64,000 nt of DNA from Phoma sp. XZ068. Taxonomy: Eukaryota > Ascomycota > Dothideomycetes > Pleosporales > Didymellaceae. Shown here piece by piece: positions 22,801-31,554 of the stretch. The translations under genes were made by a program, and so were the position numbers. Under the pieces are notes generated by a model. That model was not told the DNA's origin, did no database searches, and was given only the letters and a program-made list of their open reading frames with translations. Location of the stretch: contig RBKR01000008.1 of assembly GCA_004835665.1 (NCBI GenBank), forward strand, positions 806,001 to 870,000. The letters are read 5' to 3'. Numbering within the stretch: position 1 is the stretch's first letter; the number at the start of each line of letters is the position of its first letter.

Positions 22801-23602
22801 ACCCACAGTCTTCGATTGTGCTTATAATCTCTTCGATGTTGTCCTTGCCCATGAACACAACCGCACCGCTGTTCGAAAGAAGGCTTATGTTGACTGTATT
22901 CACCGAGCGCAGCTGTTCCAAGGCTTGTGTAATGCTGCTGACACATGAACTACATGTCATACGTGCAATAGCCAAGGTCGCCCTGTATATGGCATCGCGG
23001 CTGGTCGTTTCGGTACCTTGAACATGCTGTCCGTACGAGACTTTCGTTGGAACAGGGAGGGCACCGTCGAGGCTTATCTTCGAGCTCTTCGAAACAGAGG
23101 GAGTCGGCTTATGACTTGATGTAAAGTCTGGATCCGAGACTAGGCGAATGCCTCCTTGCTCGATCTTGCACTGCTCGCACTGTTCAAGATGTGTTGCCTT
23201 TTTCCGCATGTTCTCTTGATCCACAAGCGGCTCCGGCATAGCCCAACGTGATACAGCACGCTCCAACCTCGCTGACCAACTTCGGTTGTAATCGTCGGGG
23301 TTGTTGTTATGAGATACTTCGTAAACCGCTTTGTTGTCCTGGAAGATGCTATGCACTTCGAATCCGGCAGCGTCGAGCGAGCCGGCGATCTCCTCCACGG
23401 ATAGGGCAGCACTGTGACGGACGACGACTGAATGTGCAACGATCGAAACGTCGACGTCTTCAGGCGCGGGCTGGAGCGCACCTAGGCTGTCGCGAATAGC
23501 TTCGACACATGACGGACAGTGCAGGTTAGCAATAAAGCAAGTTGTGGTGATGAGTGGTCGTTGCGGATCATGTGTCCAGCTCAGTGGACCCTTTCGTGAC
23601 AT
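19859..23602 (-). CDS. CCC2: Copper-transporting P1B-type ATPase (CCC2/ATP7-like)
   Basis: A single uninterrupted ORF encodes 1247 aa. The N-terminus has four HMA-like metal-binding modules with CxxC at C29/C32 (HCPSC), C217/C220 (MTCSSC), C307/C310 (MTCSSC) and C389/C392 (MFCNHC). A further CEQC at 142/145 lies in the linker after the first module. The membrane part begins at about 475. The actuator loop carries TGES at 694-697, the transport helix carries CPC at 812-814, and the phosphorylation motif DKTGTLT has Asp857. The GDGINDAPALS hinge follows, with MP[IV]A and final helices near the C-terminus. These features specify Cu(I) export into the secretory pathway to load multicopper oxidases, or copper efflux. 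Its 3' end faces that of TFIIS, 263 bp away. An intron-free gene of this size is plausible but was not tested by transcripts. Confidence 0.96.
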   Translation of the reverse strand: MSRKGPLSWTHDPQRPLITTTCFIANLHCPSCVEAIRDSLGALQPAPEDVDVSIVAHSVVVRHSAALSVEEIAGSLDAAGFEVHSIFQDNKAVYEVSHNNNPDDYNRSWSARLERAVSRWAMPEPLVDQENMRKKATHLEQCEQCKIEQGGIRLVSDPDFTSSHKPTPSVSKSSKISLDGALPVPTKVSYGQHVQGTETTSRDAIYRATLAIARMTCSSCVSSITQALEQLRSVNTVNISLLSNSGAVVFMGKDNIEEIISTIEDCGFEASVEKVEEVSSAALAPIPPKKEPSDRWRAIYAIGGMTCSSCVSHVTDSLKPHVWVDKVDVNLLGNNATVIFKGKENLPTIKESFEDAGYMATLESVSAADAITEDTPTRAVSIKIDGMFCNHCPDNITRDIRDRYGESIVIKEPPLSMVSPILQIEYLPDPPYVTIRQIFDTITGTNLAFGPSVYHPPTIEERAKAMHRAERTRTLRHLIVCIVVAIPTFILGIVFMSLIPAHSHVRRYIMEPIVGNSTRLSWALFILSIPVYVYSAKSFHTRTFKELRVMWRPGSRTPMWQRFTRFGSMNMLISLGTTIAFFASIAELALAAAKRSSGSMENSYFDAVVFLTMFLLVGRLLEALSKAKAGDAVTSLGALRPNEAVLIDSAVGDVKISTDLLEVGDVVRVRHGTSPPFDGIILDGIASFDESSLTGESRLVKKKVGDYIYSGTINNGAPVRMKVTTILGTSMLDQIINAVREGQTHRAPVERVADTITAHFVPFVTLVAIVTWIIWLVLGTARAIPNDWRDDEAGGWALWSLRFAIAVIVIACPCGIGLAAPTALFIGGGLAAKHGIIVRGGGEAFQEASSLDCIVFDKTGTLTQGASPAVTDFKNLKGQDPSLTHGIIKALEENSGHPIAQALVSFCNRDVLTIPTIVSINEIPGKGLKGKLNVGGDNVTALVGNEGLMADHDIPMPPDTLATLEFWKARGESVALAAVCSASTQDTWQLTCIFSISDPLRPEASSVISALKRRGIDVWMLSGDNPTTANAVGAQVGIPISNIIAGVLPDQKAKKIEYLQQTLTKSQRSTLFHLPSVLRKAKTKERATIAMVGDGINDAPALSMADVSIAIGSGSDIALSSSSFILINSQLTTILTLLDLSRVVFRRVYFNFGWATVYNLVAMPIAAGVLYPLTTGSKVDDHGMQSGERHIRLDPVWASLAMALSSLSVVCSSLALRSRIPWVGFRARNEDEVAGEEEVGNDSAQMV

Positions 23603-24351
23603 GATTTTCCAGAGAATGTGACGTGGTTCTGAGGTGTGTTGTTGCTTCTTGGGGTAAGAATGCGCGCTAGGTGATTGAGGTAAATGCTATGGTGGAACCA
23701 GACACAGGAGAAGGTGCAATCGAAAGTCGGGTGACCATTTGATTTTAACAGCAATGATAGTTGCAAGAGCCAATATATCGAAGGAAGAGATTCCTGGAGG
23801 CATTTACGCGGAGCCGATACTTTGTCAGAGCTTGAGTCGCCTCTCCGCACAAGTCGCGCATCACGATAATTTGTGGCGCCGAACGTCATCTCGCCCAATG
23901 AGATTGCACCAAAGTTAAGTTTGGCAACGACGAACGTGCGGTCAATCTAAGTGGCCAAACACTTTAAATCCGATGTGGACATGCGTCAAATGTGCGACCG
24001 GTGAGTCAGAAGATGAACCGAACTACTTCTCAGGTGTGGTATCGAGCAAGGTGGAGGTATTCAACGTTCTGGAACTTGCCATTAACCTGTTAGTCTACCC
24101 GTGAGCGTGTACGATTGTTTGGTCAGCAGTGACAAGTACGTTGGGCCACAGAGGAGGCTGCTTGGATATGCACGGGAAAGTCGCCTCAGGGCATAGCACG
24201 GTTTCGCTGCAGCAACGAAACAATGGAGGTACTGCGATTTTCTGTAGCTGCCTGTCGGGAGACGAAGCGCACCGTAAGGAAGCAAAAGACACAGTCATCC
24301 CCGTGAATTAAAAGGAAAGGAAAGAAAAATGCAGATAGACCAACAGACAGG
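23603..24351. other. Promoter region of the copper ATPase and 3' end of the symporter
   Basis: This 749-bp gap lies between two minus-strand genes: upstream of the ATPase start at 23602 and downstream of the symporter stop at 24352. Only short ORFs without motifs are present. No clear copper-response element was identified by eye. Confidence 0.5.
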
Positions 24352-26442
24352 TCATCGTGCTGCCGTTACCGTCTCTTTGTCATGGTCAACGTCTTTGTCC
24401 GCTTGCTCTTGCGAGGATGCGTATGCTGGGGGCGCTTGTCCACCCTCGGCTTTGACGATTTCTAGGACTGGAGCACCAGCAATCTCTCCTTTCGTCTCCA
24501 TTGCGACTGTTGGCTCAGTCCCTTCGCCACGGCGTTCGTACGGGATGAAGGCATCATAGTACCTGGGAATGGTGAACCCGAGGATGATGACTACCATCGT
24601 CAAATTCGCCAAAATGAAACCTGTGATGTACATGGGATCATAGCGCAGAGTGTGGAACTCTGGATACGCGAAACTGAAGATTATGGCGAGAACTGGTCCA
24701 GAGATGTAGCGAAGCAGGAATGGCAGAAAAGCAGGTATCGTCCAGTTCTTTCCTTGCCCGACGATGACATTCAGATCACGTCGTAGTTGGTTGCCCTAAG
24801 AGAAGAATGAGTAAAGAGTATCCAGACGAAATAATGGACTTACGGAGTAGAACGCTAAAAACCAGAACCTGCGAAGGATAAAGTTACTATCCCAAAACCA
24901 TGGCGCAGCTACATCAGGTGTTCGTGCCGTGGCAACAGCGGCAGCGGCGAATACCACGTAGAAGGCAATGCCTGCCTCTGCACCAGCTGCAGGACTGTTG
25001 ATGCCATGCGCAAGGACGATACCGACAAACTGGCTGGCGAAGAAACCGAAGTTGTACAGACTAAAGGCTACGATCCCAGTCTGGTCAGCGATGTCGCGCC
25101 ATCGATATACCGTGGTGGCGCTTGTAACCTCAGTCCAGACCACGAAAATCAGGGCAATGTTGTTGATCCATCTGTCAACACCATCGAGCAGGTAGTAGCC
25201 AAACTCAGTACAGTATGGCAGACACATCAGGAATGATGCCACGGTAAGTACGGTGACCACAACCGGACGAGAAGCTTTGACCAATCCGGAATCGCAAATC
25301 AAGGTGACTACAACATCCAGCATGACAAATGCTGAAGAGAAGCCCAAGACGATGAGGGTAAAGAATAACAAGACCGCCCAAAAGTTGGCGCCGGGCATCT
25401 GCAGCACAGCTTCTGGTAAAGTCAAGAAGCCTACGACAAACGCTCCGAGTCGAACACCATCTTCGGGCCATTTCTGAAGATAGCCTACGATTCCAAAAAT
25501 GGCGAACGCTGCGAAATTCTCGAAGAGGACATTACTCCCGCAAATCAGGATGGCGTCCATTACCGCGTTCGCATGCTTCTGATTGTAACTCGCGTAGCTT
25601 GTGAAGTACCCAAACCCGATACCAGTAGAGAAGAAGACTTGGCCGACGGCAACTTGCCACACGGTACCAGACGCAAGCTGATCGGCTCTGAAATTGGTCC
25701 ATAGTAGTTTGACGCCTTCGCCGGCATTTGGAAGAGATAACGAGCGTCCAACGAAGATAATGGTGGTTACAATAGGCAGGCCCATCGTAAAGTAAACGAC
25801 TCTGCCAGTCATGCCGACTCCACGGAAAATGGAGATCCAGATTAGGAACCAGACAAAGATACTCCAGGCGACAGTTTCGCCGACAAGGGAAACGTTGGGA
25901 TAGCCGACGTATGATGCTACGCCTTTACCATCCTCGGTCAGACCTCCTTCGGTGATATTCCCGACACGAAGCACGTCGTTCCAATAGAAATCGTCGATTC
26001 GGTTCTGCCATGGCAAGGGACTCGTAAAGCTATGCCTGAAATAACTCATGATCCACGCGAGATTGACGGTAAAGTATTGAACCACTATAAAGGATACGAT
26101 AATTGGACCCATGCCAACTCCTTTCAGCCGTCGGTTCATGTTGTTGAAGGCTATAACAGTGCCTCCGCGGTAAGCCTGGCCTATAGAGACCTCGAGAATT
26201 AGGGCGGGAATGGCGATGAGGAATACGGCGAGCAGGTATGGCACGAACCATTGTAGCCCGTAGTTGTTGTAAACGACCGAGGGATAGCGAAGAAGGTTTC
26301 CTTGTCCGGCACAGCCGCCCATAGCGGCAAGAAGGAAGGCTGCGCGCGAGGGCCATTGGTCACGTCCGTCATCCGACTTTGGTGGTGGAGGCGCAAGATA
26401 GCCGCCGATCTTCCGGATGAAATCCATCCTGTCTGAAGGCAA
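24352..26442 (-). CDS. Sodium:neurotransmitter symporter (SLC6/NSS family) protein
   Basis: Two exons, 24844-26442 and 24352-24795, are joined across a 48-bp intron (GTAAGT ... CTTAG) to give 680 aa. Frame continues as FLAFYS then GNQLRRDL. The first transmembrane segment carries the family-like motif GGCAGQGNLLRYP, corresponding to the unwound substrate/sodium site of NSS proteins (usually GxGNxWRFP), followed by EVSIGQ. About 12 hydrophobic segments can be traced, including the segment with FSTGIGFGYFTSYASYN, and the cytosolic C-terminal tail is Glu/Lys-rich. The family moves amino acids or amines with sodium across the plasma membrane; fungal members have poorly known substrates, so none is assigned. 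The gene is on the same strand as the copper ATPase, with no evident functional link. Confidence 0.9.
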
Positions 26443-27623
26443 ACTGCGTTGGGGGTTGGAGCTGGAAAGTGAGCGATTGAAGGAAGGACGTAGGCGAAGC
26501 TTGCATTTTGTATCTTGTTTGTCGGGTCAGAGTCGCCAAGGACGATAGTGAATGCAGGGATCCTGGGTACGTTCTGCGAACGCCCGCCAGGTGTTGGCGT
26601 TAACACCACCAGACGCCAGTGAAGACGTCCTTTCCAGGTAGACTAGGCGAAGTGTAGACGCAATGCAACCAAGATATTCTGTCCCCACGGCAGGGCCGAC
26701 GCCCCACCTGAAGAGGTCCGCAGCCTGAGCTTTCTCACCATAGATCGGTCTATAAAAATGGTTGAGGAATATACAATGCGGCGCTACGCATACTTGAATT
26801 GCATTGTAATACAGCCGCAAGCCATTCCGGCTCATTACATCTTCACCTCCAATGCAAAAGTCACTACCTCAATGCATTGATAACATCCCAAGCTACGGCA
26901 GCAGTACAACGTAAATTTCGCAAATGGCGTGCGGTCTGATGCCAAGTTGACAGTACACGATGTGGGTACAGAACGGGGGCGGAGGTTCGGCGCACGTCAG
27001 GTGTGGCGAGCCAAAAGCGCTTCCGACGAATCACCAACCAGTATAGCTGCCGGTTTCCGACTTGACGACGCCTGGGCATATCTTGGCTTCCGCTGCCCTG
27101 GTTGCTTCTTGGTCTCAAACCTCGTCATGCTTTTCAGCCACGAGGAGAGAGGCGCCGTCTGATTTTCGCATCTCGTGCTCACAACATATCGTTGCGTGCT
27201 CTCGGGAGACTCTTATAGGTCAGAGCCGAGCAAGATCGTGGGTAGAAATGTAATAGTGTGCGATTGCCTCTTGAAAAGAAATTTCAGGCCTGCATTCAGT
27301 GTACCACAGTAGTCTTCTAGGACTCGCAGCGAGATCCGCTTTGCAGCATGAGAGTGGAGTGTTATAAGTCTTGCTTGGCCTCCGGACTGTTGCTTGATAA
27401 CTTTCAAGCTCGCGAGTATAAGTTTTCTGCCTCTAAGCTCTTCACATACGTTCGAATCTGGGGTTGTTCGATTCTCCACCGACCGAAAAAGAATTGTCCC
27501 AAGAAGAAAAGACGAGAGTTCGATGTTGATACTTTTGAAGAATCCAGGAGCATCTCTATATCTTAAGAGGAGGTGCAGGACGATGGGAGCGAGACAGGAT
27601 GCTCGGCGACATTCTTAAAGGTT
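26443..27623. other. Intergenic region, no supported gene
   Basis: This 1.2 kb stretch lies upstream of the symporter start (26442) and downstream of the GRF gene stop (27624), both on the minus strand. It presumably carries the symporter promoter and the GRF gene terminator. Short ORFs lack motifs. A TTCGAATC and a TTCGATTC near 27452 and 27472 recall tRNA B boxes, but no matching A box or cloverleaf could be found. Confidence 0.5.
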
Positions 27624-28728
27624 TCAATGGTCCTCGGTCTGAGCCTCCCACTGTAGGTGCCTGACCATGGCCTTCTCTGCCTCGACTTCCGCTTCGAGTG
27701 TACTGACCCTGTAGCTGAGCTCGGTGATCTTTGCGTCCCTTGCTTTGATTGTCGTTCTTGTTACATCACGTCCTCGTTTGAGGCCTTCAGCAGCTTTTGT
27801 ATGCTTCGAGAGCAGAGTATTAAGCTCATTCTCTGTAGCCGTACCGAGCTTGATGTTGGCATCTCGCAACAGGGCAAAGACATCACGGATGAGGTCATCT
27901 GCACCCATGTCCTTGAAGCGACTAGGTGTAGGCAGTTCAAAAGGCGAGGAAGAAGGCGTTGCGTTCTGATGCACTTCGTCATTGGGGCGAGAAGGTGTTA
28001 GCAGCGATCTGCTCACTCTCGAGGAGAAAAGATCCGCGTGGGCAGTACGAGTTGTCTGCGGCGTCTGTAGTCCACCAGCGTTGGGCGTAGCCTGGTCGTC
28101 TTTGTTCCAAGGCAGCGTGCGTCTGGTTGAAGGTGTTGTGAACTCGTTCGTTCTTGCTGCTTTTCTCGGTGTTTCGACTGCAGTCATGACATGGTCTAGC
28201 TCATCTTTGAACACCTCGTCGTTGGCTCCGAAGCCGTAATCCTCGTCCAATTCGATGCTACTAGCTCGGCCTCGTTTTCGACTTGATTCACCACGCCCTG
28301 ATTCAGATTTGTACGGTGGTGGAGGAGATACTAGGCGCTTGGAGGGTGTTGTGTGTGAAGGCTCGGTACGAGTATTGTTTGCAAGAGCGGCGGCCTCGCG
28401 TGGGTGAGCGTCGCTGTCCCACAGAAAGAACTTACATCGAGACTTGTTGTTCTGCTGCTTCTGACATGTGCGAACTGCGAAGTGTCAACTGTCAGTGTGT
28501 CCTAGTGCTACTCGTAGTAGCTGAGACCTTACACCATTTGCCTTGGTTGGGACCTTGTTTCTTCACTTCAAAATGGGTTGCTGGCTGTCGAGGAATACAG
28601 TCGCCTGGGGTGGTCAGTTGCACGATTCAAGCGGTACTATGCTCTGTCCTACAGTGCCAGACGCCGTCCAGGAATAGGCCTCTCTGTGCAGCTCCAGGGC
28701 CTCCGCGCTGTCGTGTAACAGCGGACAT
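27624..28728 (-). CDS. GRF-type zinc-finger protein with C-terminal coiled coil
   Basis: Three exons, 28653-28728, 28533-28604 and 27624-28474, separated by 48- and 58-bp introns, give 332 aa. The GRF zinc finger (about residues 26-65) is assembled from all three exons: HCDCIPRQPATHFEVKKQGPN, then QGKWFRTCQKQ, then CKFFLWDSDAHPRE. The first donor is GTAGGA, which is weak but is the one that restores the Cys codon. The middle is Ser/Thr/Pro-rich, with several TPS/TPR sites. The last 80 residues (GTATENELNTLLSKH onward) are predicted coiled coil. GRF fingers bind single-stranded nucleic acid in TOP3A, NEIL3 and APE2. This protein has no catalytic domain in view, so a nucleic-acid-binding or genome-maintenance role is only inferred. 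It is head-to-head with the GT34 gene. Confidence 0.82.
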
Positions 28729-29284
28729 GCTTGCTTTCTTATTTTTGTTATCGCTCTGGTCTGCGTCTGCTACTACGACAACGTTGTTGTCGCAACGATA
28801 ACTGGCGCATGCATCGGTGTTGTCCAGACGAGCGAGGTGGCTGGCGAATGACGATAGGATGAGGTGGTGGGGCCCAACTGCCAGGAACGCGTGGAAGAGA
28901 CTCTGGGTCAGGGTCCCACTGGTCCACCCAAGAACGAGCTGCAGAAGCGTTCACGCGGGCCGTCTCGTCCCAGGCGCTGATGATCGTTCTTTAACATTCT
29001 CGCGGCCCGTATGTGCTGATCTCGCTTGTTTTTCTGAACAGACGTGCCGATGCAGCCTCTCCCCGCGGGGTGAGCTGCGCTGAGATTCGCGGTCTCGACC
29101 ACATGTGCATGGACAATATGCTGCAAAGTTGCAAGGGATGTGCGCTTCCGAGCTGACCTCCCCTCCAGACCCGAAGCGCTCCGCTGCAACCACTGCGAGA
29201 TGTAGCTTGTGGAGGCCACTGGGTCCTTGCACTGTTCTCTGATCTACTTTTCAACCTCCGCCGCGAAGGCCTCCAGCCTTCAAG
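28729..29284. promoter_or_regulatory. Bidirectional promoter, GRF protein / GT34
   Basis: This 556-bp gap separates two divergent start codons. It contains no supported ORF. The GT34-proximal end carries short pyrimidine-rich runs before the ATG. No TATA box is evident. Confidence 0.45.
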
Positions 29285-30211
29285 ATGCTTGTCCGCGCTC
29301 CGAAGATCCCGCCAGCCTTGCTGTTCGTCCTCGTCTTCCTTGCGTTCTTCGGATGGCAGCTCAGCCAGGGCACTTCCCACGAAGAAGGCGCTGTAGACAT
29401 GGCGCCTGTGCCTGCCGAAGCTGCCGAAGCTGCTGAACCACCCGCCGAACAGAAGACGCCTCGTATCGCAATCATAACATTCGTCACTGAAGAGCGGTCT
29501 TACCATCACCTCTCGCTCAAAAGCAAGGACCGTGAGTCTGCCGCCATTGCGCTCTCGGATGCAGCTGATGTAATGACCACAGATTACGCTCGTCGCCATG
29601 GCTACGACTTCATCGTTGACTACGAATCGCACACCGACCGCGCCGTCATCTTTTGGAAATACAACATGGCAGAGCGTCTTATCAGGACCGGCAGATATGA
29701 CTGGATATGGTGGCTCGATTTTGATACTCTGGTCACCAACACGGACATCAAGCTCACGGACATTATCGAGGAAGAGCTCAAGAACGTCACCGACCCAGAT
29801 GCCATTGATTATCTCACGACTCATGATTGTAATGGCTACAACTCTGGATCCTTCCTCGTCCGTGGCCATGAGCGGTCGCTCAAGCTGATACACGACTCTT
29901 TTGCCATCCACGACGAAGCGAAGAAGCAGGACAAGCAAATGAGCGAGCAGGATGCTACAGTGCAGCTGCTCAAGGACGATAAGGCTGTGGCCGAGACTGT
30001 ACACCGGGTGCCTCAGTGGAAACTGAACGCATTCCCACAGGAGATTGCATGCTTTGATGACTCGCAAAAAGTGTGGGAGCACGGCACTTTTGTTATACAC
30101 TTTGCTGGGGCTTGGGCACACGTGAAGGGCAAAGATCCTACCGGTCAGCTTATGAAGAAGTACGAGCACGAGATCATTTGGGGTGATTGGACTCAGTTCT
30201 ACGACCAGTAA
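29285..30211 (+). CDS. GT34 glycosyltransferase (GMA12/MNN10/MNN11 type)
   Basis: A single exon encodes 308 aa. A short cytosolic N-terminus precedes one transmembrane anchor (about 11-28, LLFVLVFLAFFGW), then an Ala/Glu/Pro stem, giving a type II Golgi topology. The catalytic domain begins at PRIAIITFV. It contains DYARRHGYDF, KYNMAERLI, the WWLDFDTLV segment with the metal/nucleotide-sugar-binding DxD (Asp-Phe-Asp), a CNGYNSGSFLVR segment and the C-terminal FVIHFAGAWAH. These are hallmarks of family GT34, which includes galactosyltransferase Gma12 and the mannosyltransferase subunits Mnn10 and Mnn11 of the Golgi mannan polymerase. The length is on the short side. An alpha-1,6-mannosyltransferase complex subunit is the most likely role in a filamentous ascomycete, but donor and linkage cannot be read from sequence. 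Confidence 0.9.
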   Translation: MLVRAPKIPPALLFVLVFLAFFGWQLSQGTSHEEGAVDMAPVPAEAAEAAEPPAEQKTPRIAIITFVTEERSYHHLSLKSKDRESAAIALSDAADVMTTDYARRHGYDFIVDYESHTDRAVIFWKYNMAERLIRTGRYDWIWWLDFDTLVTNTDIKLTDIIEEELKNVTDPDAIDYLTTHDCNGYNSGSFLVRGHERSLKLIHDSFAIHDEAKKQDKQMSEQDATVQLLKDDKAVAETVHRVPQWKLNAFPQEIACFDDSQKVWEHGTFVIHFAGAWAHVKGKDPTGQLMKKYEHEIIWGDWTQFYDQ

Positions 30212-31554
30212 ATGATTTGCTATTTGCAGCGTTGGCGCTGAAGGCGTTACATACTACTCTGTTGATATCTGTAGTAAACTTTAAGCTTCCGGACGACACC
30301 CTAACAGAACTAGCAGTGCGTCTGCATTTTATCATGTACGCAAACCGAGGCTTCTGAATGCATTGTAGATTCCGCATGGCGACAGTCTCAACTTTTTGGT
30401 TCCGCTGGAGTGGATACGAGCAATGACAACATAGGCTCCACAGCAGGTGGTTCGGAATCGGTAATTAGAGCGGTCCGCACACGCTTGACTCCACTCGTTG
30501 CCTCGAGGCGTCGCCTAACGCGAGTACACGTCGTATGCCGATCCACGCCTGTGTTCGTGGGAGCAGCGATTTGGCTTATCATGCTCATGTCGGCGCAAAA
30601 CGCGCTTGTTGGGCCTAACAACGCTACAGGAAGATGTTGTGCAAGGAATCCCATCCCCCGCCAACACGATCTGATCGATCTATGGAGAAATCTGGAGCTT
30701 CTTGAGATACAGCGGGTCTTGGTGATGGAACAGCATTCCTCCTGCTGAGAGTCAGGTTAGTCGTCAAAGTGCCCCCACAGTGCTGCTACACGAATCAAAC
30801 AGGTGCGGCTCAACGATGCAGGGGTGTCTAGTATGATCGACATAAACACTTTCCGCATAAACACTACCCGCGATAACGGTGTGCCGCTGGCACAGGAAGA
30901 ACTCGAGGTTTTGTGCATGTGAAAGAGAAAGGGATAGTTTTGATTTGTTAGGTCCGTCGATTATTGTGCAATGCGACAAACGCAAGCGCGACTTCCAAAG
31001 ACAGGCGGCGGGCACTTAGCGTGGTCTTTGGACCTGCAGCAGTGACGTACCTCGACAAGAATCTCGGCGAGTTCAACGGTGTCTTGTGCAACGTTGATTC
31101 GTTCCGGAGAAGATAAGTATTATGTTCTCAAGCGTTCATTGGCACAAGCAGAGGTTTTCGTACCAAACTGGTCCCAACAGCCTCGAGTAAGGTATTGCCT
31201 GCACCCGACCCAGTTTTCCCAGGGCCGTCTTCTTGTCGAAATGAACATCGAAGATCGGCGGTCTTTATATGGAAGCTGCCCGCCTAGACCACACATCATT
31301 CTCCACAGTTCTACTGACATCTCCTAGGCACTTCCCCTAACATTCTCATTTCTTTTCTGCATTCACTTACACCATTTCTCTTTTCTGTCACTCGCTGCTC
31401 AACGGGTCCAAACCTTCGTCCGGCGAAATTCCGAAGCGCGACGTCACCAATCGCTATTTTAAAACCTACACGACCCATCAACTCCAGACATTGACCTTTG
31501 GCCGCTTGCCAGTCGCTTGTGCCAGGTCGCTGGACCTCCACAACCCCAGCAAAT
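30212..31554. promoter_or_regulatory. GT34 3' flank and promoter of the MscS-like gene
   Basis: This 1.3 kb stretch lies between two plus-strand genes. ORFs here are short and without motifs. A TATA-like TTTATATGG lies at 31264-31272, about 280 bp before the channel ATG, and a long pyrimidine-rich leader runs from about 31320 to 31400. A longer ORF reading back to 31498 starts at TTG, so it does not move the start. Confidence 0.5.

Noticed and set aside
27452..27482. tRNA B-box-like TTCGAATC/TTCGATTC
   Set aside because: No A box at the right distance and no cloverleaf stems could be drawn.
28991..30169. 392-codon minus-strand ORF opposite the GT34 gene
   Set aside because: It is antisense to a well-supported glycosyltransferase and has no family motif; it is a shadow of GC-rich codon use.
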